A DNA stretch of 64,000 bases from Mogibacterium timidum ATCC 33093 (lineage in GTDB: Bacteria > Bacillota > Clostridia > Peptostreptococcales > Anaerovoracaceae). Every line of letters begins with the position of its first letter. Position 1 is the first letter of the stretch. The notes under the pieces are model-generated. The model had not been told where the DNA came from. It did no database searches and was given only the letters and a program-made list of their open reading frames with translations. Shown here one piece after another: positions 52,073 through 62,267 of the stretch. The position numbers and the translations under genes are program-made. The stretch spans positions 43,938 through 107,937 of the forward strand of contig NZ_JALU01000002.1 of NCBI RefSeq assembly GCF_000525775.1, written 5' to 3'.

Positions 52073-52890
52073 TGCTGGAGATTAAGAAACTTTCAAAATA
52101 CTACGGTAAGTTCAAAGCTGTTGATGACGTGAGTTTTACCGTACCGACGGGGCAGATTGGTATTTTGCTTGGGCCCAACGGGGCGGGTAAATCTACTATC
52201 ATCAAGAGTATCGCGGGGCTTCTCAGATATGAGGGAACTATTGCGGTTGACGGAATCCCATCCAGAAGTCTGGAGGCCAAGAAGAGGTTTGCATACGTGC
52301 CGGAGCTGCCGGCGCTGTTTCCGGCACTCACCGTAGTAGAGCATCTTGAATATATCAAGCGAGCGTACCGCTCGGAGATAATAGACGCGGAGCTTGATTC
52401 ACTGCTGGAGCGATTTGAGATGAGCGACAAGAAAGGCAAGCTCGGTAATGAATTGTCCAAGGGTATGATGCAGAAGCTGAGCATCTGCTGTGCACTGGCT
52501 ATCAAGCCGAGTGTGATTTTGCTTGATGAGCCGATGGTTGGACTGGATCCGGTGGCAATCAAGGAGCTCAAGAAGCTTATAATGGAATTAAAATCGCAGG
52601 GAGTTACAGTGCTGATTAGCACGCACATGCTCGAAATGGTCAAAGAGCTGTGGGATTATGTCTTCATAATGAAGGATGGAAAGCTTATCGGGACATACTC
52701 CAATACTCCCGAATATAATGGGGATATCGAACGCATTTTCTTTGAAATAACCGGAGATACTCAGTCACATGACGAGAACGATACGGAGTTGCAGCAATGT
52801 GCAGATTCTGAGTCTGATGGTGAGATATGTAACGATGAAAAATCAGGTGAGGATGACATGCATCGTACCGACGAGGAGGCAAAGCTATGA
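52072..52890 (+). CDS. ABC transporter ATP-binding protein
   Basis: A 272-residue ATPase. Walker A is LGPNGAGKST, the signature LSKGMMQKLSICCAL (the usual second Gly replaced by Lys), Walker B ILLDEPMVGLDP and the H loop ISTHMLEM. An Asp/Glu-rich tail of about 45 residues (DETELQ.., GEICNDEKSGEDD) follows the core. It starts at the stop of the AI-2E gene and overlaps its permease by four bases, so the three form one transcription unit. Confidence 0.92.
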   Translation: MLEIKKLSKYYGKFKAVDDVSFTVPTGQIGILLGPNGAGKSTIIKSIAGLLRYEGTIAVDGIPSRSLEAKKRFAYVPELPALFPALTVVEHLEYIKRAYRSEIIDAELDSLLERFEMSDKKGKLGNELSKGMMQKLSICCALAIKPSVILLDEPMVGLDPVAIKELKKLIMELKSQGVTVLISTHMLEMVKELWDYVFIMKDGKLIGTYSNTPEYNGDIERIFFEITGDTQSHDENDTELQQCADSESDGEICNDEKSGEDDMHRTDEEAKL

Positions 52891-54461
52891 ATGCCTTGAT
52901 GTATTTATATGTGCGCCAGTTTAGAAACAAGCTCCGGTCGAACTTCAAGAAACCGCTGGCATGGATTACATTGATATTGCTTGTGATATACGTATTGTGG
53001 CTCATCAAGACTATGGTTGCTTCATTGAAGTTCAAGAATGTCAATCAATTCATAACTGTGCTGCTCATGATACAATTATACGCGGGCACTTTATCTATCG
53101 TAACTTATTTGAGACGCAAGGGGATAATATTTACTCCGGCAGACGTGCATTTCCTGTTCCCGGCACCATTCTCTCCTAAGAGAATTCTGATGTACGCCTC
53201 AGCAAGGGGAACACTGATCAGTATGGCAGTTACATTGGTAATTCTAATAACAGGATGCGTGAAATTTCCCGAAAGCACTCCTAAGTTTCTGGTGTTCGGA
53301 ATAGCCTATCTGATTCTTGGTACTATTTGCGAGCATAGTCTGGCAATACTGTGTTACGGCAATGAGGTAATAAGCAAGGAGCACATCAAAGCCCTGTGCC
53401 GGATTTACTACGGCCTCATCATTGCCGTCAGCCTGGCATTTGTTGCTATGTTTATCAGCTCAGGCTTGTCAGCGCAAGTCCTAGTGCAATTTCTCGGGCA
53501 TCCTCTAATCAAGGCTGTTCCGATTGTCGGATGGAGTCTTGGATTTATTCAACTCTTCTTCATGGGGCCGACTGTCGGTAACGTCATAACAGGCGGACTC
53601 TATGTAATCTCGACCGCTGTGCTTGCCGCGGTAGCTTACAAGAGCAAGTGCGAGGGGGATTATTACGAAGATGCGGAAACCTTTGCGAAGGATTATGCTG
53701 AACTCAAGAAGAAATCCAATAAGGGCGATACGTCAAGCTGGCGTCTTGGGGGCAAGAAGGAGTACAAGGAGGCAACGGTCAGATATAAAGGAGATTATGC
53801 CAGAGCTATATATTATAGACAGCTGCTGGAGTATAAAAAGGAGACTACGTTTTTCTTTAATTTGCGCAGCTACATCTGTATTTTCCTCGGGTGCATAAGT
53901 ATCGCCGGCATCACCATAGATATCGATCTCGGTCTTGGAAATCTATTGGCGATACCTGTAATTCTCGTGTACGTAGAGCTGTTTACGTCCATCGGTCGGA
54001 CAAAGTGGGAAAAGGAAATTGAAAACCCATATATATTTATGATTCCGGATACGAATCTTAGGAAAACATGGAATGCGACCAAGCTTGAGCACATCAAAGC
54101 TGCTCTGGATGCAGCCTTCATAACTGTTCCCGGAGGCTTTGTGCTGGGACTGACCGTTATACAAATGCTGCTGATCATTATGACATTTATCGGGATAAAT
54201 GCTACAAACGTGTACTATCACATGGTTGTAGAGGTATATCTCAGCAAGGTGCTGGATGCATTCCGATTCCTGCTCAACCTCATACAGTTTGCGGTTAAGA
54301 CGTTGGTAATAGGCATCTCGGCTGCAGTGCTGGCAGTATGCATCGTGACGGGGATAGGAGTGGAGATAGGCTTTAGTGCAGTCTGCGTGATAACTGTACT
54401 GATGTCACTCTCCGGAATGTTCGTGGCGTCATTGGCACTGGAGCATATGGAGTCAGAATAG
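52887..54461 (+). CDS. Putative ABC exporter permease (ABC_export type)
   Basis: A 524-residue polytopic protein with about 12 helices, including RRKGIIFTPADVHFLFPAPF then SPKRILMYASARG, which are characteristic of the putative ABC exporter family PF16962. It starts within the ATPase gene (ATGA overlap). The long cytoplasmic loop near residues 265-310 is lysine-rich. The substrate is unknown. It is the third gene after the AI-2E and ATPase genes, and radA follows 34 bases later. Confidence 0.85.
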   Translation: MNALMYLYVRQFRNKLRSNFKKPLAWITLILLVIYVLWLIKTMVASLKFKNVNQFITVLLMIQLYAGTLSIVTYLRRKGIIFTPADVHFLFPAPFSPKRILMYASARGTLISMAVTLVILITGCVKFPESTPKFLVFGIAYLILGTICEHSLAILCYGNEVISKEHIKALCRIYYGLIIAVSLAFVAMFISSGLSAQVLVQFLGHPLIKAVPIVGWSLGFIQLFFMGPTVGNVITGGLYVISTAVLAAVAYKSKCEGDYYEDAETFAKDYAELKKKSNKGDTSSWRLGGKKEYKEATVRYKGDYARAIYYRQLLEYKKETTFFFNLRSYICIFLGCISIAGITIDIDLGLGNLLAIPVILVYVELFTSIGRTKWEKEIENPYIFMIPDTNLRKTWNATKLEHIKAALDAAFITVPGGFVLGLTVIQMLLIIMTFIGINATNVYYHMVVEVYLSKVLDAFRFLLNLIQFAVKTLVIGISAAVLAVCIVTGIGVEIGFSAVCVITVLMSLSGMFVASLALEHMESE

Positions 54462-54495
54462 GTGAGAAATTCCGGTATTAAGGAGTAATGAGATA

Positions 54496-55872
54496 ATGGC
54501 TAAGAAAGCGAAGACTGTATATATGTGCGCGGAATGCGGCAATGAGTTCCCGAGCTGGCAGGGGCAGTGCTCTTATTGCGGCGCGTGGAACTCTATTGTT
54601 GAGCAGAAGGTGAAGCCGGTTCAGGACAATGATGCGAGAAGGCGGACGACCGACAAGGCAGCGCCTTCCAAATTGATAAATGTGGGCACCGGCAGCTACA
54701 CGAGGATCACGTCGGGGATCGCAGAGCTCGACAGGGTGCTCGGCGGCGGAATCGTACTTGGATCGATGATACTGATATCCGGTGAGCCGGGAATCGGCAA
54801 ATCAACGCTGATCATCCAGTCGGCAAATTCCATAGCTGTTAACAATGGGACTGTGTTGTACGTGAGCGGTGAGGAATCCGAGGAGCAGGTTAAGTTGCGC
54901 GCCGACAGGGTGTGCGACAATCTTTCCGATGACCTTCTGATATTTCCCGAGACCAACCTTGAGAGTGTGCTGATGGCCTGTGAACAGGTCAAGCCCAAAT
55001 TCCTGGTTATCGACTCGATTCAGACGATGTATTCCGATGAGCTGGACAACACTGCGGGCAGCATCACGCAGATTCGCGCTTGCTCGAACCTGCTCATGAA
55101 ATACGCTAAGAGTAACAATGTTCCTATCTTCATTGTGGCGCATGTCAACAAATCGGGCGACCTCGCCGGCCCTAAAACTATCGAGCACATGGTGGACTGT
55201 GTGCTCAATTTCGTCGGGGAGCGCGACAGGGATCTCAGGATACTGCGTTCTGTCAAGAACAGATTCGGTACCACCGAGGAAATCGGGGCTTTCAGCATGG
55301 GTGCTTCCGGTATGACCGAGGTCAGGGACTTGTCCGGCACGCTGCTGGAGAGCTCAGATGCCCGTGAGGAAGGATCGGTAGCTTCGGCGCTCTACGAGGG
55401 CAGCCGTCCGGTATTCTTCGAGATTCAGGCGCTGGTGACACCTGCCAATGTAGGCTTCGCGCGCCGAAGCGCAATCGGAATAGATAATAACAGACTCAAT
55501 ATGATACTGGCTGTGCTGGAGAAAAAAGTAGGGATCTCTCTGTTAAATTATGATGTCTATGTCAATGTTGTCGGCGGGCTCAAGCGCGACGGCCCGGGCG
55601 CAGACCTGGCCGTCGCGCTCGCGATCTACAGCTCGTTCCGCGAGCGCACCTCGCCTCGCCGCATCGTCGCGCTCGGCGAGGTCGGGCTCACCGGCAATCT
55701 GCGGGCAGTGAGGAATGCGGACCGTATAGCAAGCGAAGCGGCACGCCTCGGCTACGAAGCCATAATCCTGCCAAAGGGCAACATCAAGGGAGCCAAGCCG
55801 GGTACCGGTATCCGCGTCATAGGAGCAGACAGCCTCGGCGATGCCATCAAGGCTTACGTAAATAAGGACTAG
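54496..55872 (+). CDS. radA: DNA repair protein RadA (Sms)
   Basis: A 458-residue RecA-superfamily ATPase that promotes branch migration in recombinational repair and transformation. The N-terminal zinc ribbon (CAECGNEFPSWQGQCSYCGA) precedes Walker A (GEPGIGKST), the RadA-specific KNRFG motif (near residue 255), and a C-terminal Lon-like domain (NVVGGLKRDGPGADLAVALA). Standard length. The end of the gene and its downstream hairpin overlap, forming the terminator. Confidence 0.96.
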   Translation: MAKKAKTVYMCAECGNEFPSWQGQCSYCGAWNSIVEQKVKPVQDNDARRRTTDKAAPSKLINVGTGSYTRITSGIAELDRVLGGGIVLGSMILISGEPGIGKSTLIIQSANSIAVNNGTVLYVSGEESEEQVKLRADRVCDNLSDDLLIFPETNLESVLMACEQVKPKFLVIDSIQTMYSDELDNTAGSITQIRACSNLLMKYAKSNNVPIFIVAHVNKSGDLAGPKTIEHMVDCVLNFVGERDRDLRILRSVKNRFGTTEEIGAFSMGASGMTEVRDLSGTLLESSDAREEGSVASALYEGSRPVFFEIQALVTPANVGFARRSAIGIDNNRLNMILAVLEKKVGISLLNYDVYVNVVGGLKRDGPGADLAVALAIYSSFRERTSPRRIVALGEVGLTGNLRAVRNADRIASEAARLGYEAIILPKGNIKGAKPGTGIRVIGADSLGDAIKAYVNKD

Positions 55873-55897
55873 CAGGAATATAATTTCTGCTAGTCCT
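55865..55897 (+). terminator. Terminator at the end of radA
   Basis: A perfect 11-bp stem, AGGACTAGCAG with CTGCTAGTCCT, overlaps the radA stop codon and is followed by ATTTC. Confidence 0.75.
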
Positions 55898-55965
55898 ATT
55901 TCCGACCGCTAATGAAGCTAGATTGTCAGATTCAGAAACCGGATATATCCGACCTCTAATTCGTC

Positions 55966-57411
55966 CTATTTCCGAACTGTATTGAGCTCGAACCAGAAAT
56001 CGCTTCCCTTGCCTTCCTCGCTCTCGACTCCGTAGTTGGCGTTGTGGAGACTCAATATGCCTTTGACGATGGAGAGGCCGAGCCCTGTGCCCTCGATGTT
56101 CCTGTTACGGTTGGCACTGGTTCGATAGTAGCGCTCCCATACGTGCGAAATTTCCTCGGCGGCAATCCCGTCACCGTGGTCGATTACGTCAAATCTGACG
56201 CTGCGGCCGACCTTCTTGAGCTCAATATGGATGTATCTGTCTTCGCCGCAGTATTTTACTGCGTTGGAGATAAGGTTAGCCATAACCTGCTTGAGCTTAT
56301 CGTAGTCACCGTAGACATAGGCGGAGCGACACTTGCTAAATGTGATGTTATAGCCTTCCTGCTGGTTGAGTACCTCAAACGTCTCCTCAACCTCGGACGC
56401 GGCCTTTACTATGTCGAACTTCGTCATGTTGATCTCTGCGGAGTTAGACTGCAGCCTGGATACGGATAACATGTCCGTAACGAGCTTGTTGAGCCTGTCA
56501 GTCTCCGAGATGATAACTGCGAGGTGTTCGGCTCGCTTCTCAGGGTTATCGCCTGAAATATCGTTGATCATCTCTGCGTATGACTTGATCATTGTCAGCG
56601 GAGTCTTGAGATCGTGTGATACGTTGGCAATCAGGTCGCGCTGGTATGAGTCGGTCTTCTGCATCTCGTATGACGCCTTGTTGAGCGTCTTGGCGAGCTC
56701 GTTCGTCTCGGTGAACATACCGCCGTTGAATTTAACATTATAATTGCCGTTACTGAGCTCGACAGCCGACCTGGTGATGCCGGCGATAGGCAGCGACAGC
56801 CATGTCGACATGATGATTGCCAGCATGCTGGCAATCATCAGCGTGATAAATGTGATGTACAGCAGCTGTGAACGCAGTATTGAAATTGTCGACTGTACAG
56901 GGTACAGCGGAGCGATCATGTACAGGATGGTGCTGTCCGAGCGACTGCCGAGATATGTCGCATATACGAGTCTGGAGGCGTCCTTGCCTTTGTCGGCAAT
57001 CGTCAGAGAGACTGTGCCCAGCGAGCTTTCCTCGAGCTTTTCCTTGGCATTGGATATCTCAAATAGATATTTGGATGAATCGTCCGGTGCGAAGCCTCCG
57101 TTGCCGTACTCAGATGTTGAAGTCTTGGTGTCGAGTCTGATGTAGAGACCGTTGCGTTCAGCAGCCTTGCGTGCATATTCGTCAAAATTCCCTTTGTTGG
57201 TGGAATAGTAATTGCCGAGCTTGTTCGCTGTGTTCTGCGCCTCGCGAGCCATCATGCGCTCGTAGTAATTGTTCATAAAGAAGCTCTGCATGAACCATAT
57301 CATCAGAAGGATGATGCCGGCGAAGATCATGAAGTACATCAGCGAGATGGCACGTATGCTGTTTGGATCCCATCTATTTCTCTTTGTCTTCGTACTCAAA
57401 TTTGTATCCAA
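55966..57411 (-). CDS. Sensor histidine kinase (OmpR-type two-component system)
   Basis: 481 residues: TM1 near residues 20-45, an extracytoplasmic sensor domain of about 145 residues, TM2 near 185-210, HAMP, then a HisKA dimerisation domain with the phosphoacceptor in NVSHDLKTPLTMIKSYAEM. The ATPase domain shows the N box NLISNAVKYC, G1 DHGDGI and G2 GTGLGLSIV. The reading frame starts at TTG 57411, inside the response-regulator gene, where AGAGGAG abuts it. Position 57399 (TTG) or the Met at 57339 are alternatives. It works with the response regulator encoded upstream. Confidence 0.92.
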   Translation of the reverse strand: MDTNLSTKTKRNRWDPNSIRAISLMYFMIFAGIILLMIWFMQSFFMNNYYERMMAREAQNTANKLGNYYSTNKGNFDEYARKAAERNGLYIRLDTKTSTSEYGNGGFAPDDSSKYLFEISNAKEKLEESSLGTVSLTIADKGKDASRLVYATYLGSRSDSTILYMIAPLYPVQSTISILRSQLLYITFITLMIASMLAIIMSTWLSLPIAGITRSAVELSNGNYNVKFNGGMFTETNELAKTLNKASYEMQKTDSYQRDLIANVSHDLKTPLTMIKSYAEMINDISGDNPEKRAEHLAVIISETDRLNKLVTDMLSVSRLQSNSAEINMTKFDIVKAASEVEETFEVLNQQEGYNITFSKCRSAYVYGDYDKLKQVMANLISNAVKYCGEDRYIHIELKKVGRSVRFDVIDHGDGIAAEEISHVWERYYRTSANRNRNIEGTGLGLSIVKGILSLHNANYGVESEEGKGSDFWFELNTVRK

Positions 57412-58060
57412 CTCCTCTTAGTGTAACGATAAAGTCTCTATATGGACCCAAATTGTTTCTCAGATTCTTGATGTGAGTATCAATTGTTCGATCATCACCG
57501 AAGAAGTCATAGCCCCATATATCCGAGAGAAGCTTGTCTCTTGATAATGCGATGTTCCTATTCTGGATCAGATAGAAGAGCAGGTCATATTCCTTAGGTG
57601 TGAGATTAACCCTCTCTCCGTCGATGTAAATAGTACGCGCCGCGAAGTTAACCTCGAGTCCGTCAAATTTCATAACAGTGCTTGTCGAGTGATCGGCACC
57701 CTCCCGCCTTGAGATAACTGCATTTACACGAGCCATAAGCTCCTTAGGGCTAAAAGGCTTTACGACGTAGTCATCTACTCCGAGCTCAAAGCCGAACAGC
57801 TTGTCGTACTCTTCGCCTCTTGCGGACAGCATGATTACAGGGATATCCTTGATTTTCTTTATTTCCTTCACAGAGCTGAAGCCGTCAAGCTTAGGCATCA
57901 TAACATCCATGATGATAAGATCGTAATCGTTGAGCTTGCAGAGCCCGATAGCACTCATTCCGTCGGCAGCCTCGGTAACCTCGTAGCCGCTGAATTCCGA
58001 ATATTCTTTGATGACCTCTCTTATCTTAGCTTCGTCATCTACAACCAGTAATTTCTTCAT
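57374..58060 (-). CDS. Response regulator transcription factor (OmpR/PhoB family)
   Basis: A 228-residue regulator. The receiver domain shows VVDDEAKIREV, the phosphoacceptor aspartate in DLIIMDVMMPKLDG and the conserved lysine in DDYVVKPFSPKEL. The winged-helix DNA-binding domain contains LTPKEYDLLFYLIQNRN and DRTIDTHIKNLRNNLGPY. The start at 58060 has AAAGGA upstream, and the frame overlaps the kinase gene by 38 bases. An extended -10 element (TGTTATAAT, complement of 58134-58142) could be its promoter. The gap to 58241 holds nothing else. Confidence 0.94.
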   Translation of the reverse strand: MKKLLVVDDEAKIREVIKEYSEFSGYEVTEAADGMSAIGLCKLNDYDLIIMDVMMPKLDGFSSVKEIKKIKDIPVIMLSARGEEYDKLFGFELGVDDYVVKPFSPKELMARVNAVISRREGADHSTSTVMKFDGLEVNFAARTIYIDGERVNLTPKEYDLLFYLIQNRNIALSRDKLLSDIWGYDFFGDDRTIDTHIKNLRNNLGPYRDFIVTLRGVGYKFEYEDKEK

Positions 58061-58133
58061 AATATGCTTTCCTTTCATATCCTGCAGCATGTAATTAATT
58101 TTCTGCTCTAAATTCTATTCAAATTTTACACAA

Positions 58134-58142
58134 TTATAACAC
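58134..58142 (-). promoter_or_regulatory. Candidate extended -10 promoter of the two-component operon
   Basis: The minus strand reads TGTTATAAT about 73 bases before the response-regulator start. No clear -35 is present. Confidence 0.4.
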
Positions 58143-58241
58143 AGCGAATATACATATTGTGGAATTGCATTGAAGAATACGAGAGTGTAGCGTGTTTGTG
58201 AATGCCTGTAAGTGCTTAAACCGGCTTCGTGAAAACAATGA

Positions 58242-59520
58242 ATGACAAAAAAAGTAGACTTTAATTTACAGTCCGAAAAGGTACAAAAAACTCCCATTGT
58301 CAATGTCAAGGCGAATTACTATCTGACTCAGACTGCAAAATTCTTCGGAACCTATCCCTCGCCGGGGCCCGGCGATCCGGCAACCTTTTTCAGTAAGGGC
58401 AACAGCAAGTCCGGAGGAACGTCGTCGACCAATACCAGCACCCACTGGGGCATTGACGCGAACAGACCTAATTATAAGTATAAGTTGACCTCTCCTCTCA
58501 GTGGCAAGGAAAACGACACAATCTCGGACGCATCTACAACGATCGCCTTTCTGTTCGGATACGATGCGGCGTTCGGTTCCTATTCTGCCACAGAGACCAC
58601 CTATGTGGAGGACCTACTTCCGGGCGATACATACAAAAATATTGAGTTTGAGAAAAACGTTACAATAAGAGGCACACACCTGTATAAGGACGGGAAGACA
58701 CCGGTTTTACGGCAGAATTACGTCGACGGCAAGCCCACCAACTGTTACAATCCTACGCAGGCAGGGTACGTAAATTTTGATGATTTTTTCACAAAGAGAG
58801 AAGCGGCCGTAGGACAGTCCTATGAGGATTTCAAGGCATCGCTCAAGAAAGGGGAATACGGCATCTACAAGAACCCCAACGGGGATATCAGACTGGTGAT
58901 GAATCTCGGAAAGGTGGGCTCGAAGGATCCCAAGAGTATGTACACATGGGGAGATCTCTGTGACAAGGTCGGTAAGGAGAAGGTGATCAATGGTTTTTTC
59001 CCTACATATGACATCACCCCGGACAATGACTTGCAGAGAGTTCAGATACCGGTTGATACCATATACGATCAGATCAAGGACTGGCCTATTACTGATCTTA
59101 ACTTTGTCTTTAACGCTGATCTGGTTAAGCCGGTCATGCGGACAGGAGCTTACGTCGAGAACACGGCGACCATTTCAGACCAGTCGGTGACGGCAAGGAA
59201 CTTCTTTGTCGTAGGTGACATCAGTCTATATACATATAAGGACGGCGCAGCCATCCTGAAGACGGACGCCAAGACGGGACAGGGTGTTGAGAAGGCGGAG
59301 TTCAAGCTTCAGGAGAAGGCTCCCGCCGGAAATTGGATTGATACGGATTCACAATATGTGAAGGACCATATAACGATTGTCGGCAGCAACGGCGGCAGCA
59401 AAGTCGGTGACCGTCTCTATACCAATGCAAACGGTATCTTGAATATCAGAGGACTCTTGAACGGTAAGACATATCGCCTGGTGGAGACTAAAGCTCCGGA
59501 GGGATATGACAACAGCAATC
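58242..59520 (+). CDS. Cna-B-type surface protein, exon 1 (split by a group II intron)
   Basis: The N-terminal 426 codons of a large surface protein. The middle region contains VENTATISDQSVTARNFFVV, like isopeptide-forming and fimbrial backbone domains. Residues about 330-426 are a SpaA/Cna-B domain (TDAKTGQGVEKAEFKLQEKA then GKTYRLVETKAPEGYDNSN). The unspliced reading frame continues into the intron and stops at 59537. No signal peptide is seen at MTKKVDFNLQSEKVQ, and no ribosome binding site is evident, so the 5' end may be truncated. A stop lies directly upstream in frame, and a seven-A tract lies at 58247-58253. Confidence 0.75.
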
Positions 59521-62267
59521 GTGCGACACGTTCATAAGTGAAAAGCTTATGCACTAAGTCTAAGGACATAAAGTTCAAAACTTAGGAGAACTGACAATCT
59601 GATAGGTAGAATGACGGGGTAACGCCCTGAAATGCCTGCACTGATACTCCGATTGGCAATGAATATTAGACTATTTCATTGTCAAAAGCTCGGTGAAGTC
59701 GGCAGAGAGTAGCCGTAAGACTGGTATTTCATATCAGACACGAAAGCTGTTCAGAGGTGGACGGTGCTACCTATATGCCGGGTGTCGAATACGCATGGTG
59801 AGAATGTGTATACCAAAGCACTGACGCACTTCCGAATGTACAAGTCTAAACGTTTGAATTTGCCTAACGGCAATTCCCATCAAAGATGGGGTGTTTGTGG
59901 ATGAGTAAGAATGGTTGTTATGAAAATCCATATATCGTTACAGGCGATATGGTGAAAACTAAACACAGGCTTAGAGGAAGAACCTAAACGTATTCAAAGA
60001 TAAGATTGTCGGAACGTGGTAAGCCGGGAACATGGAAGCAGTCTAATGCTAATGAAGTGTTGAATGGGAAAATGACTGTAAAAAACAGCATATAACCGTT
60101 CTTTATCTTGGTGAAAGCGGTGGCACAGTACCTATGAAGCGAAAATAATAAGTTCGTGGAGGGATAGCCACCAGTCACAGGAAAGTACAAGAACTGAAAT
60201 TAAGACAAACACAGCTTCGAGTATGACAAAGAAAATCAAATCCGAAAGGAGATGGTGACTGTGTCCACTTCGAAACAAACACTGAAACAAAGCAAAATCC
60301 GTTATACGGAATACTATGACTTGCAAAAAGTCCTTGATGATTTATATGAAGATAGCGGTAATAATAAAGTATTTTCAAATTTAATGGAGCTGATAACTTC
60401 AAGAGAAAATATTAAACTCGCTTATCGTAGTATCAAAGGGAACAAAGGCAGTCATACAGCCGGAGTAGATGGCAGAACAATAAAACATCTATCAAGGCTA
60501 AATGAAGAAGAATACATTTCTCTCATACAAAAACAGTTTCATTGGTATAAACCACGTCCTGTAAAGAGAGTGGAGATACTAAAGCCTAATGGGAAAATAA
60601 GACCTTTAGGAATACCGACTATTGTAGACAGAATTGTACAACAATGTATCTTGCAAATATTGGAGCCGATATGTGAAGCCAAGTTTCATGACAGCTCCTA
60701 TGGGTTTCGACCTAACAGGAATACGGAACATGCAATCGCAGAATGTGCAAGACTAATGCAGATACAGCACTTACATTATGTAGTCGATATTGATATACAA
60801 GGATTTTTCGACAATGTATATCATGCAAAGCTCATAAGGCAGCTTTGGAATTTGGGAATCCAAGACAAAAAGTTACTTTGTATCATTAAGGAAATGCTGA
60901 AAGCAGATATTGTTATGCCCGATAAAAAGGTATTTACACCAACAAAGGGAACACCACAAGGCGGTATATTATCACCGCTACTATCTAATGTAGTCTTGAA
61001 CGAATTAGATTGGTGGGTTTCTTCTCAATGGCTGACAATGCCCACGCATTATCCATATAAACAGAGAACGAACAGTCAAGGAACAGAGATAAAAAGTCAT
61101 ACCTACAGAGCTTTAAGGACAAGCAACCTAAAAGAAATATACATTGTAAGATATGCTGATGATTTTAAGATATTTTGCCGTAATTACTACGATGCAAAAA
61201 GAACTTATCAGGCAGTTACAAAATGGTTGCAAGACAGATTAAAACTAAATGTGAGTGAAGAAAAATCTAAAATAACAAATCTAAAACAAAGGTATTCGGA
61301 GTTCTTAGGCTTCAAGCTTAAGGTGAAACCAAAAGGCAAAAAGTTTGTTGTACAGTCGCATATAAGTGATAAGGCACTGAAAAAGGCAAAAGAAAATATT
61401 TCTAAATGTGTTGCGGATATAAAAAGACCTGCAAATGAAAAGGAGCAGTACAAAGCAATAGCTAAGTATAATGCCACTGTTTCAGGCTTGCATAATTATT
61501 ACCAAATAGCAACAAACGTGAGTTTGGACTTTACTAAAATAGCCTTTCACATTAAAAAGCAGATGAACAATAGACTTGATATTAAAACCAGTGGAACACT
61601 AAACAAAGGATTTATCAAAGAAAAATATGGAAAAAGTAAACAGCTTCGCTTCCTTAATGGACATCCGTTAATTCCGGTGGGATATATCAGGACAAAGGAC
61701 GCAAAACACAAGAAAAAGGTTGTAAATAAATATACTTTAGAGGGCAGAGCTTTCATTCATAAAAATCTACAAATTGATGTAGATACACTTGTCTGGCTGA
61801 TGAAACACCCTGTGCTTGATAAAAGTATAGAGTTTGCAGACAACAGAATCTCGCTCTTTGCAGCTCAATATGGCAGATGTGGAGTAACAGGTATAAAACT
61901 TACACCAAACGATATACATTGCCATCATAAGATACCGCTTGAACAAGGCGGTACAGACAGTTACAGCAACTTAATTCTTGTTACAGAGGCAGTTCATATA
62001 CTCATCCATGCAACAAAAGAAGATACAATCCAAAAATATATAAAAGAGCTTGGTTTAACGTTCAAACAGATTGAGAAATGTAATAAGCTTAGAAAAATGG
62101 CAGGATTGCCACTAATTTAGAGAAAAAATAATTTGTTACGAAGTGTGTAAGTCTTAGTTAAAACGTGAAAATCTTTCTTGTGATGGAACGCCGTGTGCGG
62201 TGAAAGTCGCATGCACGGTGTGAAGTGGGGGAAAATCCGGAGATAACATCAAAGGATTACCTATCAC
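59521..62267 (+). mobile_element. Group II intron with maturase ORF
   Basis: Begins with GTGCGACACG at 59521, matching the GTGYG 5' consensus. Domain V is recognisable near 62190-62223 (CCGTGTGCGGTGAAAGTCGC). Domain VI follows, with a bulged A near 62259. The 3' end is after AT at 62264 or AC at 62267; both leave exon 2 in phase with exon 1. A candidate EBS1, GATTGT at 60004-60009, pairs with the last six bases of exon 1 (GCAATC) with one G-T pair. Domain IV carries the maturase gene. The intron interrupts the Cna-B-type surface gene and is oriented with it. Confidence 0.93.
60261..62120 (+). CDS. ltrA: Group II intron reverse transcriptase/maturase (LtrA-like)
   Basis: About 619 residues. 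The reverse transcriptase domain shows the conserved blocks KPNGKIRPLGIPTIVDRIVQ, FHDSSYGFRPNRN, VDIDIQGFFDNV, GTPQGGILSPLLSNVVLNEL and the active site YADDFKIF. The maturase X domain follows (SGLHNYYQIATNVSLDF). The C-terminal HNH endonuclease is intact (CGVTGIKLTPNDIHCHHKIP then EQGGTDSYSNLILV). All key residues are present, so the intron may still be mobile. GGAG at 60248-60251 favours GTG at 60261 over the ATG at 60252. Confidence 0.95.
   Translation: MSTSKQTLKQSKIRYTEYYDLQKVLDDLYEDSGNNKVFSNLMELITSRENIKLAYRSIKGNKGSHTAGVDGRTIKHLSRLNEEEYISLIQKQFHWYKPRPVKRVEILKPNGKIRPLGIPTIVDRIVQQCILQILEPICEAKFHDSSYGFRPNRNTEHAIAECARLMQIQHLHYVVDIDIQGFFDNVYHAKLIRQLWNLGIQDKKLLCIIKEMLKADIVMPDKKVFTPTKGTPQGGILSPLLSNVVLNELDWWVSSQWLTMPTHYPYKQRTNSQGTEIKSHTYRALRTSNLKEIYIVRYADDFKIFCRNYYDAKRTYQAVTKWLQDRLKLNVSEEKSKITNLKQRYSEFLGFKLKVKPKGKKFVVQSHISDKALKKAKENISKCVADIKRPANEKEQYKAIAKYNATVSGLHNYYQIATNVSLDFTKIAFHIKKQMNNRLDIKTSGTLNKGFIKEKYGKSKQLRFLNGHPLIPVGYIRTKDAKHKKKVVNKYTLEGRAFIHKNLQIDVDTLVWLMKHPVLDKSIEFADNRISLFAAQYGRCGVTGIKLTPNDIHCHHKIPLEQGGTDSYSNLILVTEAVHILIHATKEDTIQKYIKELGLTFKQIEKCNKLRKMAGLPLI

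Noticed and set aside
55890..55980. Short repeats around GTCCTATTTCCGA between radA and the kinase gene
   Set aside because: Only 13 bases are shared and one copy is the kinase stop region; too short to support a functional element.
58242..59537. Complete 431-residue surface protein
   Set aside because: The last residues are encoded by the intron 5' end (GTGCGACACG); the true gene continues after 62267.
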